A stretch of DNA of 64,000 bases from Polynucleobacter sp. TSB-Sco08W16 (GCF_018687455.1 NZ_CP061291.1:124001-188000); one strand, 5' to 3'. Shown: positions 8,624 to 18,303, counted from the stretch's first letter. Notes: generated by a model not told the origin, from the letters alone. A program made the numbers and translations.

Positions 8624-9388
8624 ATCATCTTGTGAGTTTTTTATAGGGGTCTTTTCAGAAGATCGAACCCATTGAATGGGTTCACGGCCATGCGCTTGCA
8701 GCCAATCATTTGTTTTCGTGAAGTGCATGCAACTTCGCGCTGTACCGGGTTCTAAAAAGGGCCTATCTGTCTTATAGACTCCTAAGCCAGATGGATGTGA
8801 GGATGTCAAGATCAGTTGATCTTGTCCTGGCTCTATCAGGTCTTTCTTAGATTGGGCATGCCCTCCCCAAAGTAGCCAAACTAAGGATGGCTTCTTTAAC
8901 GCTAGCTTAGAGATAAGGTGATCAATGAAGGTTTTCCACCCCAGATTGGTATGACTACCAGCCTGTCCTAACCTGACGCTGAGCGCAGTGTTAAGTAGGA
9001 GTGCTCCTTGATTGGCCCAATCATGTAAGTCACCATGGGGTAGGGGCCCAAAGCCCTCAAGAGCTAATGCTTTGCTGATGTTGCGTAGTGAGCTTGGAAA
9101 CTCACGAGAATTTATTGGAATGCTTGCGGGGATGGAAAATGCAAGGCCTTGCGCAAGTCCTGGAGAGTGATAGGGGTCTTGCCCAATAATCACCACCTTC
9201 ACTGAATCAACCGGGGTTAACGCAAGTGCTTTGAAAAAATTCTGTGGCTCAGGGCGGACACTTTCGAAGTCAGAATTTAAGACGGCTTGAATATTGTTCT
9301 CTAATTTACTCCAGGCAGGAGAATCAAAATAGTCGCCTAATAGTTTGCGCCAATCTTGTGGGATATCGTCTTTAGAGAAAGAAGGCAT
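8612..9388 (-). CDS. ung: Uracil-DNA glycosylase, family 1
   Basis: A 258-residue protein with the family-1 water-activating loop VVIIGQDPYH (D71), which removes uracil from DNA to start base-excision repair. The second catalytic loop, usually HPSPLS, reads HPSGLG (198-203) here: the catalytic His and the Leu that fills the vacated base position are kept, but the Pro-Leu-Ser part is changed. The stretch after it (VYKTDRPFLEPGTARSCMHF) is longer than the compact RGFFGCxHF of E. coli or human enzymes. The uracil pocket segment LLNTALSVRLGQAGSH is normal. It abuts the M61 peptidase gene without a gap. Confidence 0.93.
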   Translation of the reverse strand: MPSFSKDDIPQDWRKLLGDYFDSPAWSKLENNIQAVLNSDFESVRPEPQNFFKALALTPVDSVKVVIIGQDPYHSPGLAQGLAFSIPASIPINSREFPSSLRNISKALALEGFGPLPHGDLHDWANQGALLLNTALSVRLGQAGSHTNLGWKTFIDHLISKLALKKPSLVWLLWGGHAQSKKDLIEPGQDQLILTSSHPSGLGVYKTDRPFLEPGTARSCMHFTKTNDWLQAHGREPIQWVRSSEKTPIKNSQDDLFS

Positions 9389-11176
9389 TTACTTGTAGTT
9401 ACTGCCCACTGCAGTAAGCTCAAATTGTATTGGTAGTTGAGCCGACTCTAATACCAAAATACGCTCATGCTCAAGATCATCGCGATAGAAAGAGAGGTTG
9501 ATTGATTGACCCTCTGAGAGGGTGCCGAGGACCTTATCCCAGCGATTGCTTGTCACGCGTTGACCATTGATGCTAGCAAGTAAATCACCTGCTGCGAGAC
9601 CTGCTGCTTGTGCTGCTCCACCATCCAATACATGAGTAACTTTGAGCCAGCCATTGGTTTCTGTATGACGCAAACCTAACTGCAGCTTGATTCTTTCAAG
9701 TTTAGTTTGTGTTTTTGGCTTTACTGAAATGAGTTTGGAGGCAATCCATTTTTGGACTGGAATATCTTCAATACCAAAGATATATCGAGACTTGAAGTCG
9801 TTCCATATTTTGCTAAAGCCATCGCCAAGTAAATCGTTAATCAAAATATCTAAGCCATTCTCGGTAATACCATCAAGCGTTACCCCATGCTTTTGCCAAA
9901 CCAGGCGGATCAGATCGTCCAAAGATTTTTTATTCTTTGAGTAGGTGCGGATTTGTAAGTCTAGACCCAAGGCGATAAGGGCGCCTTTGCCGTAATAGCT
10001 TACGACTGCATTGGGAGTATTTTCATCCGCTTGGTAATACTTGGTCCAAGCATCAAAAGAGCTATCAGCTATGCTCTGCTTTAATCTTCCTGGCCCACGT
10101 AAGACACCATTCCAATTATCAGCAAGTAATTTGAGATAAGCGCTTAAATCAATCCGTTTGCTACGCAAGAGTTGTAGATCATCGTAGTAACTAGTGAAAC
10201 CTTCAAAGATCCATAGCAAGCGTGTGCGATTTCTGTTGCCTAGATCATATGGCTGGAAAGCCTTAGGTTGAATACGCTTTACCAACCATGCGTGGAAATA
10301 CTCATGGCTACATAAGCCTAAGAATTCGCGATAACTAGATTCATCTAAAGGGATGTTTTTCTGTGGAATTTGATCGCGACGGCATAGCAATGCGGTGCTA
10401 TTGCGGTGTTCAAGGCCACCATATCCATTTAAAACGGCATTCACTAAGAAGAGGTAGCTGGTAAATGGCGCCTGTTTTGTTTTAGGTTCAAAAAGGTTGA
10501 TGGTGCAAGTACAAATAGCCTGTAAGTCAGCGGCTAAACGTGCCACATCGATTGGATGCAGACATCCTTGAACCGCCATGCTGTGCGCCGTATTGCTTGA
10601 TGTCCAGCGCACCTCCTGAAACTCACCCATTGCTACTGGATGGTCAATGAGGTCATCATAGTTTTGAGCAAGATAAAACCCAAAACCGCGCGCGTCTGTT
10701 TTGACTACTCTTAGACTAGTTTGCACTGACCAGTGATCTGAGTATGCAGTTTCTGGCGCAGTAATTGCTAGAGAGCATGGAAGATCTTCTTGACCCTTAA
10801 CGATGAGGCAAAGACTAGTTGCATTAAAGAATGCGCGCTCAGTATCGAGATAGGCCGCACGCACAGAGTTATCAAAAGCGTAAATTGTTGTGAGAATGTC
10901 CACACCACCTTCTATTGGCGGTAGTTGCCAGTGATCGTTATCAATTCGATCTAAAGCAATTTTTTTCTTTGTTGATCCTGCAGTAAAGGCCTCAATCTTT
11001 TCAATCTGTTTTGAAAAGTCACGAATCAGATAGCTGCCAGGTATCCATGCCGGCATTTGAACAATCTGCCCCTTAGGATCTGGATTGGCAATATGCAGCT
11101 TTACTTCAAAGCGATGACCATGCAAGTCTGCAGGCCATACTGTGTATTGAATTGCTGGCAGGTCTGTAGTGTTCAT
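9389..11176 (-). CDS. M61 family metallopeptidase with PDZ domain
   Basis: This 595-residue protein belongs to the glycyl-aminopeptidase family M61. It has the zinc site HEYFH (291-295) with the downstream glutamate in FEGFTSYYDDL (E325), the family GGLEHRNS segment (253-260) and a C-terminal PDZ domain (about 490-580, with the LKVTHVLDGGAAQAAGLAAGD strand-turn). The N-terminal 170 residues form the beta-rich domain usual in the family. No signal peptide is visible, so it may be cytoplasmic. Natural substrates are unknown. It lies 4 bp after dsbC and directly before ung. Confidence 0.93.
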   Translation of the reverse strand: MNTTDLPAIQYTVWPADLHGHRFEVKLHIANPDPKGQIVQMPAWIPGSYLIRDFSKQIEKIEAFTAGSTKKKIALDRIDNDHWQLPPIEGGVDILTTIYAFDNSVRAAYLDTERAFFNATSLCLIVKGQEDLPCSLAITAPETAYSDHWSVQTSLRVVKTDARGFGFYLAQNYDDLIDHPVAMGEFQEVRWTSSNTAHSMAVQGCLHPIDVARLAADLQAICTCTINLFEPKTKQAPFTSYLFLVNAVLNGYGGLEHRNSTALLCRRDQIPQKNIPLDESSYREFLGLCSHEYFHAWLVKRIQPKAFQPYDLGNRNRTRLLWIFEGFTSYYDDLQLLRSKRIDLSAYLKLLADNWNGVLRGPGRLKQSIADSSFDAWTKYYQADENTPNAVVSYYGKGALIALGLDLQIRTYSKNKKSLDDLIRLVWQKHGVTLDGITENGLDILINDLLGDGFSKIWNDFKSRYIFGIEDIPVQKWIASKLISVKPKTQTKLERIKLQLGLRHTETNGWLKVTHVLDGGAAQAAGLAAGDLLASINGQRVTSNRWDKVLGTLSEGQSINLSFYRDDLEHERILVLESAQLPIQFELTAVGSNYK

Positions 11177-11180
11177 ATGC

Positions 11181-11915
11181 TTATTTCAGTGAGGCAAATT
11201 TCTTTTCAATATCGGCGATCTGAGCGGCACCAGGAAAGCGGCTACCGTCAGTAAAAAAGAGAGTAGGAGTACCAGTAATGCCATAGCTTTTTGCAAATGC
11301 TAGGTTTTTATCTAAGGGATTGCTGCAGTCAGATTTTCCGCTAGGGACTACACCGTTGACCATCCAATCTATATAGGTTTTATTGGGATCAGAGGAGCAC
11401 CAAATTTGTTTCGCTTTGAGGCTTGAGTCGGCAGATAGTATGGGGATGAGATAGGTATAAATGGTGACATTATCCAATTGCTGAAGCGATTTTTCGAGGC
11501 GCTTGCAGTAGCCGCAGTTCGGATCAGAAAAGATGGCTAATTGACGATTACCATTGCCACGGACAGTCTTGAAAGCATTGGCCTGATTGAGGTCGCTCCA
11601 TTTAATTCGGTTGAGATCTGCCTGCCTTTGTTCAGTCATGTTTTTACCGGTAGCAAGCTCAATAATTTCGCCTTGAATTAAGTATTTTGCTGAACTATCG
11701 GTGTAAAAAATTTCATTACCAACTAGCACCTCATACAGCCCTGATACCGGCGCCGGAGTAACGCTGCGTACTTTTGCGCTGCCACCTAATTTTTTCTGTA
11801 TATCTAATTTGAGTTGTTGATCTGCTTGCGCTTGTGCAGCTTCAGTAAAAAGAAGGGTAGTGCAGAGTAATCCAACTACAAATGAGGCTACTGATAAAAA
11901 TTTAGTCAAAATCAA
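11181..11915 (-). CDS. dsbC: Thiol:disulfide interchange protein DsbC
   Basis: A 244-residue periplasmic disulfide isomerase. It has a signal peptide (about residues 1-29, ending AAQA), an N-terminal dimerisation domain (about 30-100), and a thioredoxin fold with the CGYC active site (134-137, in DPNCGYCKRL) and the cis-Pro loop GTPTLFF. It reshuffles wrong disulfides in exported proteins and is kept reduced by DsbD, which is not in this window. Its start overlaps the end of the upstream hydroxylase gene by 14 bp. An extra Cys pair (about 169 and 193) fits the second disulfide seen in DsbC. Confidence 0.95.
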   Translation of the reverse strand: MILTKFLSVASFVVGLLCTTLLFTEAAQAQADQQLKLDIQKKLGGSAKVRSVTPAPVSGLYEVLVGNEIFYTDSSAKYLIQGEIIELATGKNMTEQRQADLNRIKWSDLNQANAFKTVRGNGNRQLAIFSDPNCGYCKRLEKSLQQLDNVTIYTYLIPILSADSSLKAKQIWCSSDPNKTYIDWMVNGVVPSGKSDCSNPLDKNLAFAKSYGITGTPTLFFTDGSRFPGAAQIADIEKKFASLK

Positions 11916-13176
11916 TTTCTCCTAATGCCCGTTCAATAAGGCGCTGTTTAATGAAGTGACTTTTATTAACCAGTCCAAGCCCCCAATTACGCAACTGTTT
12001 TTCTGTGTTGCTACCGCCTGAAAATAATTTCTTCAGCTTATCAGTGACCCATAAAAGCGCACTAGTGTCACCTTGTCGCTGGCGTTCATAGCGGCGCAAT
12101 AAGGTGAGATCACTTAATGGGCGAAAGGATTCACGCTTACTCAAGATATTGAGTAGCACAGCCACATCCCGAAGACCCAAGTTCAGGCCTTGCCCTGCTA
12201 AGGGATGCATTACATGGGCCGCATCCCCAATGAGTGCAACCTTTGGGTTAGCCTCGGGACCAATGAAGCGAGCAGCTCGAATTTTTCTTAAAGGAAATGC
12301 AGCAGGCGTGGAATTCAGTGTGAGCTCGCCAAGTTGCTTTTCTATTGCGCCATTGGCAATAGAGGAGAGGCGGTCTAACCACTGCGACTGATTAAGCTTT
12401 AATAGTTCTGCTGCATGCTCAGTCGAAGTTGACCATACCATCGAGACTTGCTTGTTTGGTAAAGGCAACATTGCAACAATATCTCCACCTGGTAGAAACC
12501 ACTGGAAGGCAGTTTCAAGGTGAGGGTAAGTACACATCCAGTTAGCTACTACTGCGCTTTGTAAATAGCTCTCTTCGCTAAAAGAAATCCCAATCGAATC
12601 GCGGATTGGTGAGTTCGCACCATCAGCAGCAATCACGAGCTGCGCGTGAATAGCGCCACCACTTTTTAAGTGCAGAGTATTTCCATTGGCATCAACATCA
12701 ATTTTTTCAACAGCATCGGCAATACGCTCTAATTTATTTTGGAAGCGTGCAGCTTGGTCAAGTGTATGTTCAATTAAATTCGACTCTCCAATCCAAGCAA
12801 GTTGATGTGTGCCAGCCTCGAATGCAGATAGATGGAGCTGATCATTTTTTTCGCCGCGATCCCCATAGATACGCATATCTCGCACTGCCTGAAGACGGCT
12901 GTGGTCAAGAGCATCCCAAATTTGCAAATGGGCCAGTAGTTTTTGAGTGCTTGGTGAAAAAGCATAAATTCTTTGACCCCATTGATGACCTTGAGGGCTA
13001 GGAACTGCCAGACCTAAATCGGGGGCGATCTCAACCGTGTTTAAGCCCAGCTGGGCTAAACCAAGCGCGCAAGCCTTGCCAACTATGCCTCCCCCTACAA
13101 CAACGACATCTACAGGACGAGTTTGCGAGGGATTTCTGGGGTTTATGGAGCGGGGGTTTGAATGAGCTTCTGCCAT
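11902..13176 (-). CDS. UbiH/UbiF/COQ6-family FAD-dependent ubiquinone hydroxylase
   Basis: The 424-residue flavoprotein has the N-terminal dinucleotide fold VVVGGGIVGKACALGLAQLG, a DG motif (VIAADGANSPIRDSIG) near residue 190, and the FAD/hydroxylase motif LIGDAAHVMHPLAGQGLNLGLRDV near residue 320, diagnostic of the UbiH/COQ6 family. It uses O2 and NAD(P)H to hydroxylate the ubiquinone ring. Which position (C1, C5 or C6; UbiH, UbiI, UbiM or related) cannot be fixed by eye. The C6 step is likely done by Coq7, encoded at 27236. It starts 40 bp from the divergent ychF and overlaps dsbC downstream. Confidence 0.9.
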   Translation of the reverse strand: MAEAHSNPRSINPRNPSQTRPVDVVVVGGGIVGKACALGLAQLGLNTVEIAPDLGLAVPSPQGHQWGQRIYAFSPSTQKLLAHLQIWDALDHSRLQAVRDMRIYGDRGEKNDQLHLSAFEAGTHQLAWIGESNLIEHTLDQAARFQNKLERIADAVEKIDVDANGNTLHLKSGGAIHAQLVIAADGANSPIRDSIGISFSEESYLQSAVVANWMCTYPHLETAFQWFLPGGDIVAMLPLPNKQVSMVWSTSTEHAAELLKLNQSQWLDRLSSIANGAIEKQLGELTLNSTPAAFPLRKIRAARFIGPEANPKVALIGDAAHVMHPLAGQGLNLGLRDVAVLLNILSKRESFRPLSDLTLLRRYERQRQGDTSALLWVTDKLKKLFSGGSNTEKQLRNWGLGLVNKSHFIKQRLIERALGEIDFD

Positions 13177-13216
13177 AACTCGATGATATCGAAACCAGCC
13201 CCTTTACAATATCGTT

Positions 13217-14311
13217 ATGTCTTTGAAATGTGGCATCGTCGGCCTGCCTAACGTCGGCAAATCTACCCTCTTTAATGCGCTTACCAAGGCTGGGATCGCA
13301 GCGGAAAACTATCCTTTCTGCACGATCGAGCCTAATGTGGGCGTTGTTGAGGTTCCTGACCCCCGTCTAGCCGCCTTGGCTGAGATTGTGAAGCCTGAGC
13401 GCGTCCTGCCAGCTGCAGTCGAATTTGTCGATATTGCGGGCTTGGTGGCTGGCGCCTCCAAAGGAGAGGGGCTTGGAAATCAATTCCTAGCCAATATTCG
13501 GGAAACGGACGCAATTACCCATGTGGTGCGCTGTTTTGAGGATCCGAACGTGATCCACGTTGCTGGGAAGATTGATCCTATTGCAGATATTGGTGTTATT
13601 GACACCGAGTTGGCTTTATCGGATTTAGCGACAGTTGAGAAAACGCTTAATCGTTCTAGCAAGGCCGCAAAGTCTGGAAACGATAAAGAGGCTGCTGCCT
13701 TAGTTGCGGTGTTGACTAAAGTGCAAGCCCATCTAGACTCAGCCCTACCAGTGCGAAGCTTAAATTTAAGTGACGATGAAAAATTACTTATTAAGCCTCT
13801 TTGCTTAATTACTGCTAAGCCTGCAATGTACGTAGCCAATGTTAAAGAAGATGGTTTTGAAAATAATCCTCATCTTGATGCAGTTAAGCAGCATGCTGCC
13901 AAAGAGAATGCGCCTGTAGTTGCAGTATGTGCCGCCATTGAAGCGGAAATTGCAGATTTAGATGATGCTGATAAAACAGAATTCTTGGCCGATCTAGGGA
14001 TGGCTGAACCAGGATTAGATCGCGTGATTAGGGCAGGTTATGCCTTATTAGGTTTGCATACTTATTTCACTGCAGGTGTAAAAGAGGTTCGTGCTTGGAC
14101 TATCCACCAAGGTGATACAGCTCCACAGGCAGCCGGTGTAATTCATACAGACTTTGAGCGCGGCTTTATTCGTGCGCAAACCATTTCTTATGATGACTTC
14201 ATTCAATTTAAGGGTGAGTCAGGCGCTAAAGAAGCTGGCAAGATGCGCGCCGAAGGCAAAGAGTATGTAGTGAAGGATGGGGATGTGTTGAATTTCTTAT
14301 TCAACGTTTAA
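13217..14311 (+). CDS. ychF: Obg-family ATPase YchF (OLA1)
   Basis: A 364-residue protein with the Obg-type P-loop GLPNVGKST (9-17), switch segments ENYPFCTIEPNVG and DIAGLVAGASKGEGLGNQFL, and the C-terminal TGS-like domain ending in VVKDGDVLNFLFNV. YchF is unusual among these GTPases in preferring ATP; it binds ribosomes and has been linked to the oxidative stress response. It is a single gene on the + strand, 40 bp from the divergent hydroxylase and followed by a clear terminator. Confidence 0.98.
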   Translation: MSLKCGIVGLPNVGKSTLFNALTKAGIAAENYPFCTIEPNVGVVEVPDPRLAALAEIVKPERVLPAAVEFVDIAGLVAGASKGEGLGNQFLANIRETDAITHVVRCFEDPNVIHVAGKIDPIADIGVIDTELALSDLATVEKTLNRSSKAAKSGNDKEAAALVAVLTKVQAHLDSALPVRSLNLSDDEKLLIKPLCLITAKPAMYVANVKEDGFENNPHLDAVKQHAAKENAPVVAVCAAIEAEIADLDDADKTEFLADLGMAEPGLDRVIRAGYALLGLHTYFTAGVKEVRAWTIHQGDTAPQAAGVIHTDFERGFIRAQTISYDDFIQFKGESGAKEAGKMRAEGKEYVVKDGDVLNFLFNV

Positions 14312-14336
14312 CAAAGCAAACATTCGCTAGCAACTC

Positions 14337-14370
14337 AATAAAAAAGCTCTTTTTCAAGAGCTTTTTTATT
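14337..14370. terminator. Bidirectional intrinsic terminator between ychF and trpC
   Basis: A perfect inverted repeat: AATAAAAAAGCTCTT, loop TTTC, then AAGAGCTTTTTTATT. The GC-containing core GCTCTT/AAGAGC is flanked by A6 on one side and T6 on the other, so the same hairpin has a U tract in either direction. It fits termination of ychF from the left and of the trp operon from the right. Confidence 0.92.
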
Positions 14371-14388
14371 GGTAAATTTCAAATTACT

Positions 14389-15192
14389 TTAGAAAAACAG
14401 CTGACCAAGAGCGGCACCAGGGTCAGCAGAGCGCATGAACGCCTCACCAACTAGGAACGCATTGATCTGATTGTCTCGCATGAGTTGAACATCGGCACGA
14501 TTCAATATTCCAGATTCGGTAACCAAAGTTTTATTGTTTGGCACCGCAGATAGAAGTGAAAGAGTTGTTTGCAATGTCACCTCAAACGTCTTGAGATTAC
14601 GATTATTAATGCCTAGTAATGATGTTTTGAGTTCGAGTGCTTGCTCTAACTCAGCACCATCATGTACTTCTACCAATACATCTAGGCCCAGTTCGTCAGC
14701 ACAAGCCTCAAGCTCTTTCATTTGATTGAGCTCTAGGCAGGCTACGATTAATAAAATTGCATCCGCACCAATGGCGCGCGCTTCATAGATTTGATAAGGG
14801 TCTATGGTGAAGTCTTTACGTAAAACAGGAATGCTGCAAGCAGCGCGTGCTTGTTGCAGATAGGCATTGCTACCTTGAAAGTAATCGACGTCAGTTAGAA
14901 CCGATAAGCAAGCAGCGCCATGTTTTTCATAGGACCGTGCAATTTCTGCGGGAATGAAATTCTCGCGAAGAATGCCCTTACTTGGACTAGCTTTTTTGAT
15001 TTCGGTAATAACCCCCGGTTTACCTTCCGCAATTTTTTGCTCAATCGAGCGAATGAAGCCTCTCGGCTTTAGAGCGGGATCTTGATTATTTACTTGTGCG
15101 TTCTCACGTTGATTTGCAAGAGAAAGTTGTTTCAGGTTATGCGCAATTTCAATCTTTTTGGTTGCAACAATTTTTTCGAGAATATCGCTCAT
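14389..15192 (-). CDS. trpC: Indole-3-glycerol phosphate synthase
   Basis: A 267-residue TIM-barrel enzyme converting CdRP to indole-3-glycerol phosphate in tryptophan synthesis. It has the ITEIKKASPSKG substrate-binding segment near residue 60 (catalytic Lys), VLRKDF (the general-acid Lys of strand 3), the LVEVHDGAEL strand and GINNRNLKTF. It is monofunctional, with no TrpF fusion. It is the last gene of the trpE-G-D-C run and is followed by the shared terminator. Confidence 0.98.
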   Translation of the reverse strand: MSDILEKIVATKKIEIAHNLKQLSLANQRENAQVNNQDPALKPRGFIRSIEQKIAEGKPGVITEIKKASPSKGILRENFIPAEIARSYEKHGAACLSVLTDVDYFQGSNAYLQQARAACSIPVLRKDFTIDPYQIYEARAIGADAILLIVACLELNQMKELEACADELGLDVLVEVHDGAELEQALELKTSLLGINNRNLKTFEVTLQTTLSLLSAVPNNKTLVTESGILNRADVQLMRDNQINAFLVGEAFMRSADPGAALGQLFF

Positions 15193-15202
15193 GAATGGTA
15201 AT

Positions 15203-16228
15203 TTATTTAGATTGTGTTGCGGTAACGAAAGCGTTTAATTTTTGACGGGCAGCCCCAGATGCAATAGCTGCTTTAGCCTTAGCAATACCGCTGGCAATAT
15301 CAGGGGTTACGCCTGCTACGTATAGGGTAGCGCCTGCATTTAAACAGACAATGTCACTTGCAGCGCTGGGCTTGTTATCAATCACATCTAAAACAATCTG
15401 CTTGGATTCTTCTGCATTAGCAACCTTGAAGCTGATGGTCGGGGCAGTATTTAAACCAAAGTCTTTCGGATGAATTTCATACTCATGAACAGCGCCGTCC
15501 TTGAGTTCCCCAACAAGCGTGGAGCCTTCGAGCGAAATTTCATCGAGGCCGTCACGTCCATAAACCACTAAAGCATGCTCCATGCCTAGCGCTTGTAATA
15601 CACGGGCCTGAATACCAACTAAATCAGGATGAAATACGCCCATCAAAATACGCTTAGCGTCAGCCGGATTGGTTAGTGGTCCCAAGATATTAAAAATAGT
15701 GCGTACACCCAGCTGCTTGCGTATAGGCACAACATTTTTCATTGCCGGGTGGTGGTTAGGGGCAAACATGAACCCAGCACCCACTGTAGAGATGCACTGG
15801 GCAACTTGTTCTGCCGAAAGCGCAAGATTGACGCCTAACGCTTCCAGTACGTCAGCACTTCCGGACTTGCTGCTAACGCTGCGATTACCATGTTTGGCAA
15901 TTTTTGCGCCAGCTGCTGCAGCAACAAACATCGCCGCAGTAGAGATATTAAAAGTATGGGCACCATCGCCACCGGTACCCACTACATCAACTAAATGAGT
16001 ACGGTCTTCGACGTCTACGGTAGTTGCGAACTCGCGCATCACTTGTGCGGCAGCTGCGATTTCGCCAACAGTTTCTTTCTTGGTGCGCAATGCCACCAAG
16101 AGGCCGGCCACCAACTCAGGTGACATTTCACCGCTCATGATGAGGCGCATCATAGACGTCATTTCATCATGAAAGAGTTCGCGATGTTCTATGCAGCGCT
16201 GTAGCGCTTCTTGAGGAGTGATTGACAT
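15203..16228 (-). CDS. trpD: Anthranilate phosphoribosyltransferase
   Basis: The 341-residue enzyme joins PRPP to anthranilate. Visible motifs are the PRPP loop DVVGTGGDGAHTFNIST (about residue 80), KHGNRSVSSKSGSADVLEALG and the metal-site region GRDGLDEIS. The length is typical for a TrpD without a fused glutamine amidotransferase domain; that domain is encoded separately by trpG, 19 bp upstream. trpC follows 10 bp downstream. Confidence 0.98.
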   Translation of the reverse strand: MSITPQEALQRCIEHRELFHDEMTSMMRLIMSGEMSPELVAGLLVALRTKKETVGEIAAAAQVMREFATTVDVEDRTHLVDVVGTGGDGAHTFNISTAAMFVAAAAGAKIAKHGNRSVSSKSGSADVLEALGVNLALSAEQVAQCISTVGAGFMFAPNHHPAMKNVVPIRKQLGVRTIFNILGPLTNPADAKRILMGVFHPDLVGIQARVLQALGMEHALVVYGRDGLDEISLEGSTLVGELKDGAVHEYEIHPKDFGLNTAPTISFKVANAEESKQIVLDVIDNKPSAASDIVCLNAGATLYVAGVTPDIASGIAKAKAAIASGAARQKLNAFVTATQSK

Positions 16229-16247
16229 GTGGCTTTAGGTAGCTTGA

Positions 16248-16814
16248 CTACTTATTTTGTAAAAAATTCTTGAGTAGGGCATGGCCATGCTCGGAGAGAA
16301 TCGATTCGGGGTGGAACTGAACGCCTTCAACTGCCAGCTCTTTATGGCGCACGCCCATGATTTCACCATCAGAGGAGGTCGCAGTGACTTCCAAGCAGTC
16401 TGGCAAAGAACTTTTCTCAATGGCTAGAGAGTGATAGCGCGTAACCTTAAATGGGTCAGGCAAGCTTTTAAATACGCCGACACCAGTGTGATGAATGCTA
16501 TCCGTCTTGCCATGCATCACTTTCTGGGCTCGAATGACTTTACCGCCAAAGGCCTCACCAATAGCTTGATGTCCAAGACACACTCCTAGAATTGGAATCT
16601 TGCCAGCATATTGTTTAATGGTTGCTACAGAAATTCCTGCTTCAGCTGGGCTACATGGACCTGGTGAAATACAAATACGCGCAGGATTCAGTTTTGCAAT
16701 TTCTGCAACTGTAATTTCATCATTTCGGAATACTTTGACCTCTTCACCTAGTTCTGCAAAGTATTGCACGAGGTTATAGGTAAAGGAGTCGTAGTTATCA
16801 ATCATTAGGAGCAT
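16248..16814 (-). CDS. trpG: Anthranilate synthase component II (glutamine amidotransferase)
   Basis: A 188-residue class I glutamine amidotransferase. It starts MLLMIDNYDSFTYNLVQYF, has the nucleophile Cys in GVCLGHQAIGEAFGG and the His/Glu pair in GVQFHPESIL. It supplies ammonia from glutamine to TrpE and may also serve PabB, as in many bacteria that carry a single copy. Its start overlaps trpE by 17 bp. Confidence 0.97.
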   Translation of the reverse strand: MLLMIDNYDSFTYNLVQYFAELGEEVKVFRNDEITVAEIAKLNPARICISPGPCSPAEAGISVATIKQYAGKIPILGVCLGHQAIGEAFGGKVIRAQKVMHGKTDSIHHTGVGVFKSLPDPFKVTRYHSLAIEKSSLPDCLEVTATSSDGEIMGVRHKELAVEGVQFHPESILSEHGHALLKNFLQNK

Positions 16815-18303
16815 CGAGTCCTCCTTGTACTAACTCAGCTGCGGTTAAGACTGCACGTGCTTTTACCTCAGTCTCTTTCCATTCTGCGGTCGGATCTGAG
16901 TCTGCAACAACACCAGCACCAGCCTGAGAGTGCAATATGCCATTACGTATGACACCGGTACGAATAGCAATCGCCACATCCATGTCGCCTGAGAAAGAGA
17001 GGTAGCCTACTGCACCACCATAGACGCCACGCTTCACAATTTCCATCTCATCAATGATTTCCATTGCCCGAATTTTTGGAGCTCCGGAGAGGGTTCCTGC
17101 GGGGAAGGTGGCGCGTAGCACGTCCATATTACTCATATTATCTAAAAGATCGCCTTCTACTGAACTCACGATGTGTTGCACGTGAGAGTATTTCTCAATG
17201 GACATTGAGTCAGTCACTTTGACGGATCCTGTTTTAGCGATGCGCCCTACATCATTACGGGCAAGGTCAATCAGCATTACGTGTTCAGCAATCTCTTTCG
17301 GGTCCGCTAAGAGTTCTTTAGCTAGACGCTCATCTTCCTCTGGGTTGCTACCGCGGGGACGCGTGCCAGCCAGCGGACGAATAGTCACAATTTTCTCAGC
17401 AGCCCGTTTTTCTTGGCGCACCAAGATTTCTGGGGAGGAGCCCACAATCTGTAGGTCGCCAAAATCATAGAAGTACATATAGGGCGATGGATTCAAAGAT
17501 CGTAAAGCCCGGTATAAGGCGAGCGGTGAATCAGTAAACGGCTTGCTAATGCGCTGCCCAATGACTACCTGCATACAATCGCCAGCCAAAATGTATTCCT
17601 TGGTTCTGCGAACTGCATCCTCAAAATCTACCGATTTAAACTTACGAATCAGCTCTGTCTTAGTGCTAGCTAATGAAGGCGGCATGCTGACTGGTTTGCT
17701 AAGGCATGTGAGTAATTCTTTTAAGCGCGCCTGTGCTTTTTCAAAGCCATCAGAGATGCTTGGATCAGCATAGACAATAAAATAAATTTTGCCTGCAACG
17801 TTATCAATGACGGCTAACTCTTCAGTGAGCATGAGCTGAATATCAGGTACACCTAGCTCATCTGGTAGATCATGTTTGGCAAGGCGAGATTCGATATAGC
17901 GAACGGTATCGTAGCCAAAATAACCAGCTAAGCCACCACAAAAACGCGGTAGACCAGACTCAACTGCAACCTGAAAACGCTTGAAATAGGCGTCTACAAA
18001 GTCGAGCGGATTATCGTTGTTAGTCTCAACTACTTTTTCATCCGTTACCACTTCATTGATGGGGTTAGTAGGAGTTCCTACGGTACGAATAATGGTCCTA
18101 GCAGGCAGGCCAATAAAGGAGAAGCGCCCAAACCGCTCGCCTCCAAGAACTGATTCCAAAAGGTAGGTATTTTTTTTGCCAAAAGCTTGACTCAACTTCA
18201 CATAGAGTGACAGCGGGGTTTCTAAGTCGGCCAATACCTCTTTCACTAGAGGAATGCGATTGAAACCTTGTTTGGCTAGTGCATTAAATTCTTCGCGCTG
18301 CAT
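16798..18303 (-). CDS. trpE: Anthranilate synthase component I
   Basis: A 501-residue chorismate-using enzyme. The chorismate-binding domain fills the second half, with IVTIRPLAGTRPRG, the DLARNDVGRIAKTGSV segment and LSGAPKIRAMEIIDEME. The N-terminal region carries the LLES element (YLLESVLGG, about residues 47-55) that forms the tryptophan feedback site in TrpE, which supports TrpE over PabB. Its start codon touches the end of rpe, so there is no room for a trp leader or attenuator here. Confidence 0.97.
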   Translation of the reverse strand: MQREEFNALAKQGFNRIPLVKEVLADLETPLSLYVKLSQAFGKKNTYLLESVLGGERFGRFSFIGLPARTIIRTVGTPTNPINEVVTDEKVVETNNDNPLDFVDAYFKRFQVAVESGLPRFCGGLAGYFGYDTVRYIESRLAKHDLPDELGVPDIQLMLTEELAVIDNVAGKIYFIVYADPSISDGFEKAQARLKELLTCLSKPVSMPPSLASTKTELIRKFKSVDFEDAVRRTKEYILAGDCMQVVIGQRISKPFTDSPLALYRALRSLNPSPYMYFYDFGDLQIVGSSPEILVRQEKRAAEKIVTIRPLAGTRPRGSNPEEDERLAKELLADPKEIAEHVMLIDLARNDVGRIAKTGSVKVTDSMSIEKYSHVQHIVSSVEGDLLDNMSNMDVLRATFPAGTLSGAPKIRAMEIIDEMEIVKRGVYGGAVGYLSFSGDMDVAIAIRTGVIRNGILHSQAGAGVVADSDPTAEWKETEVKARAVLTAAELVQGGLDAPND

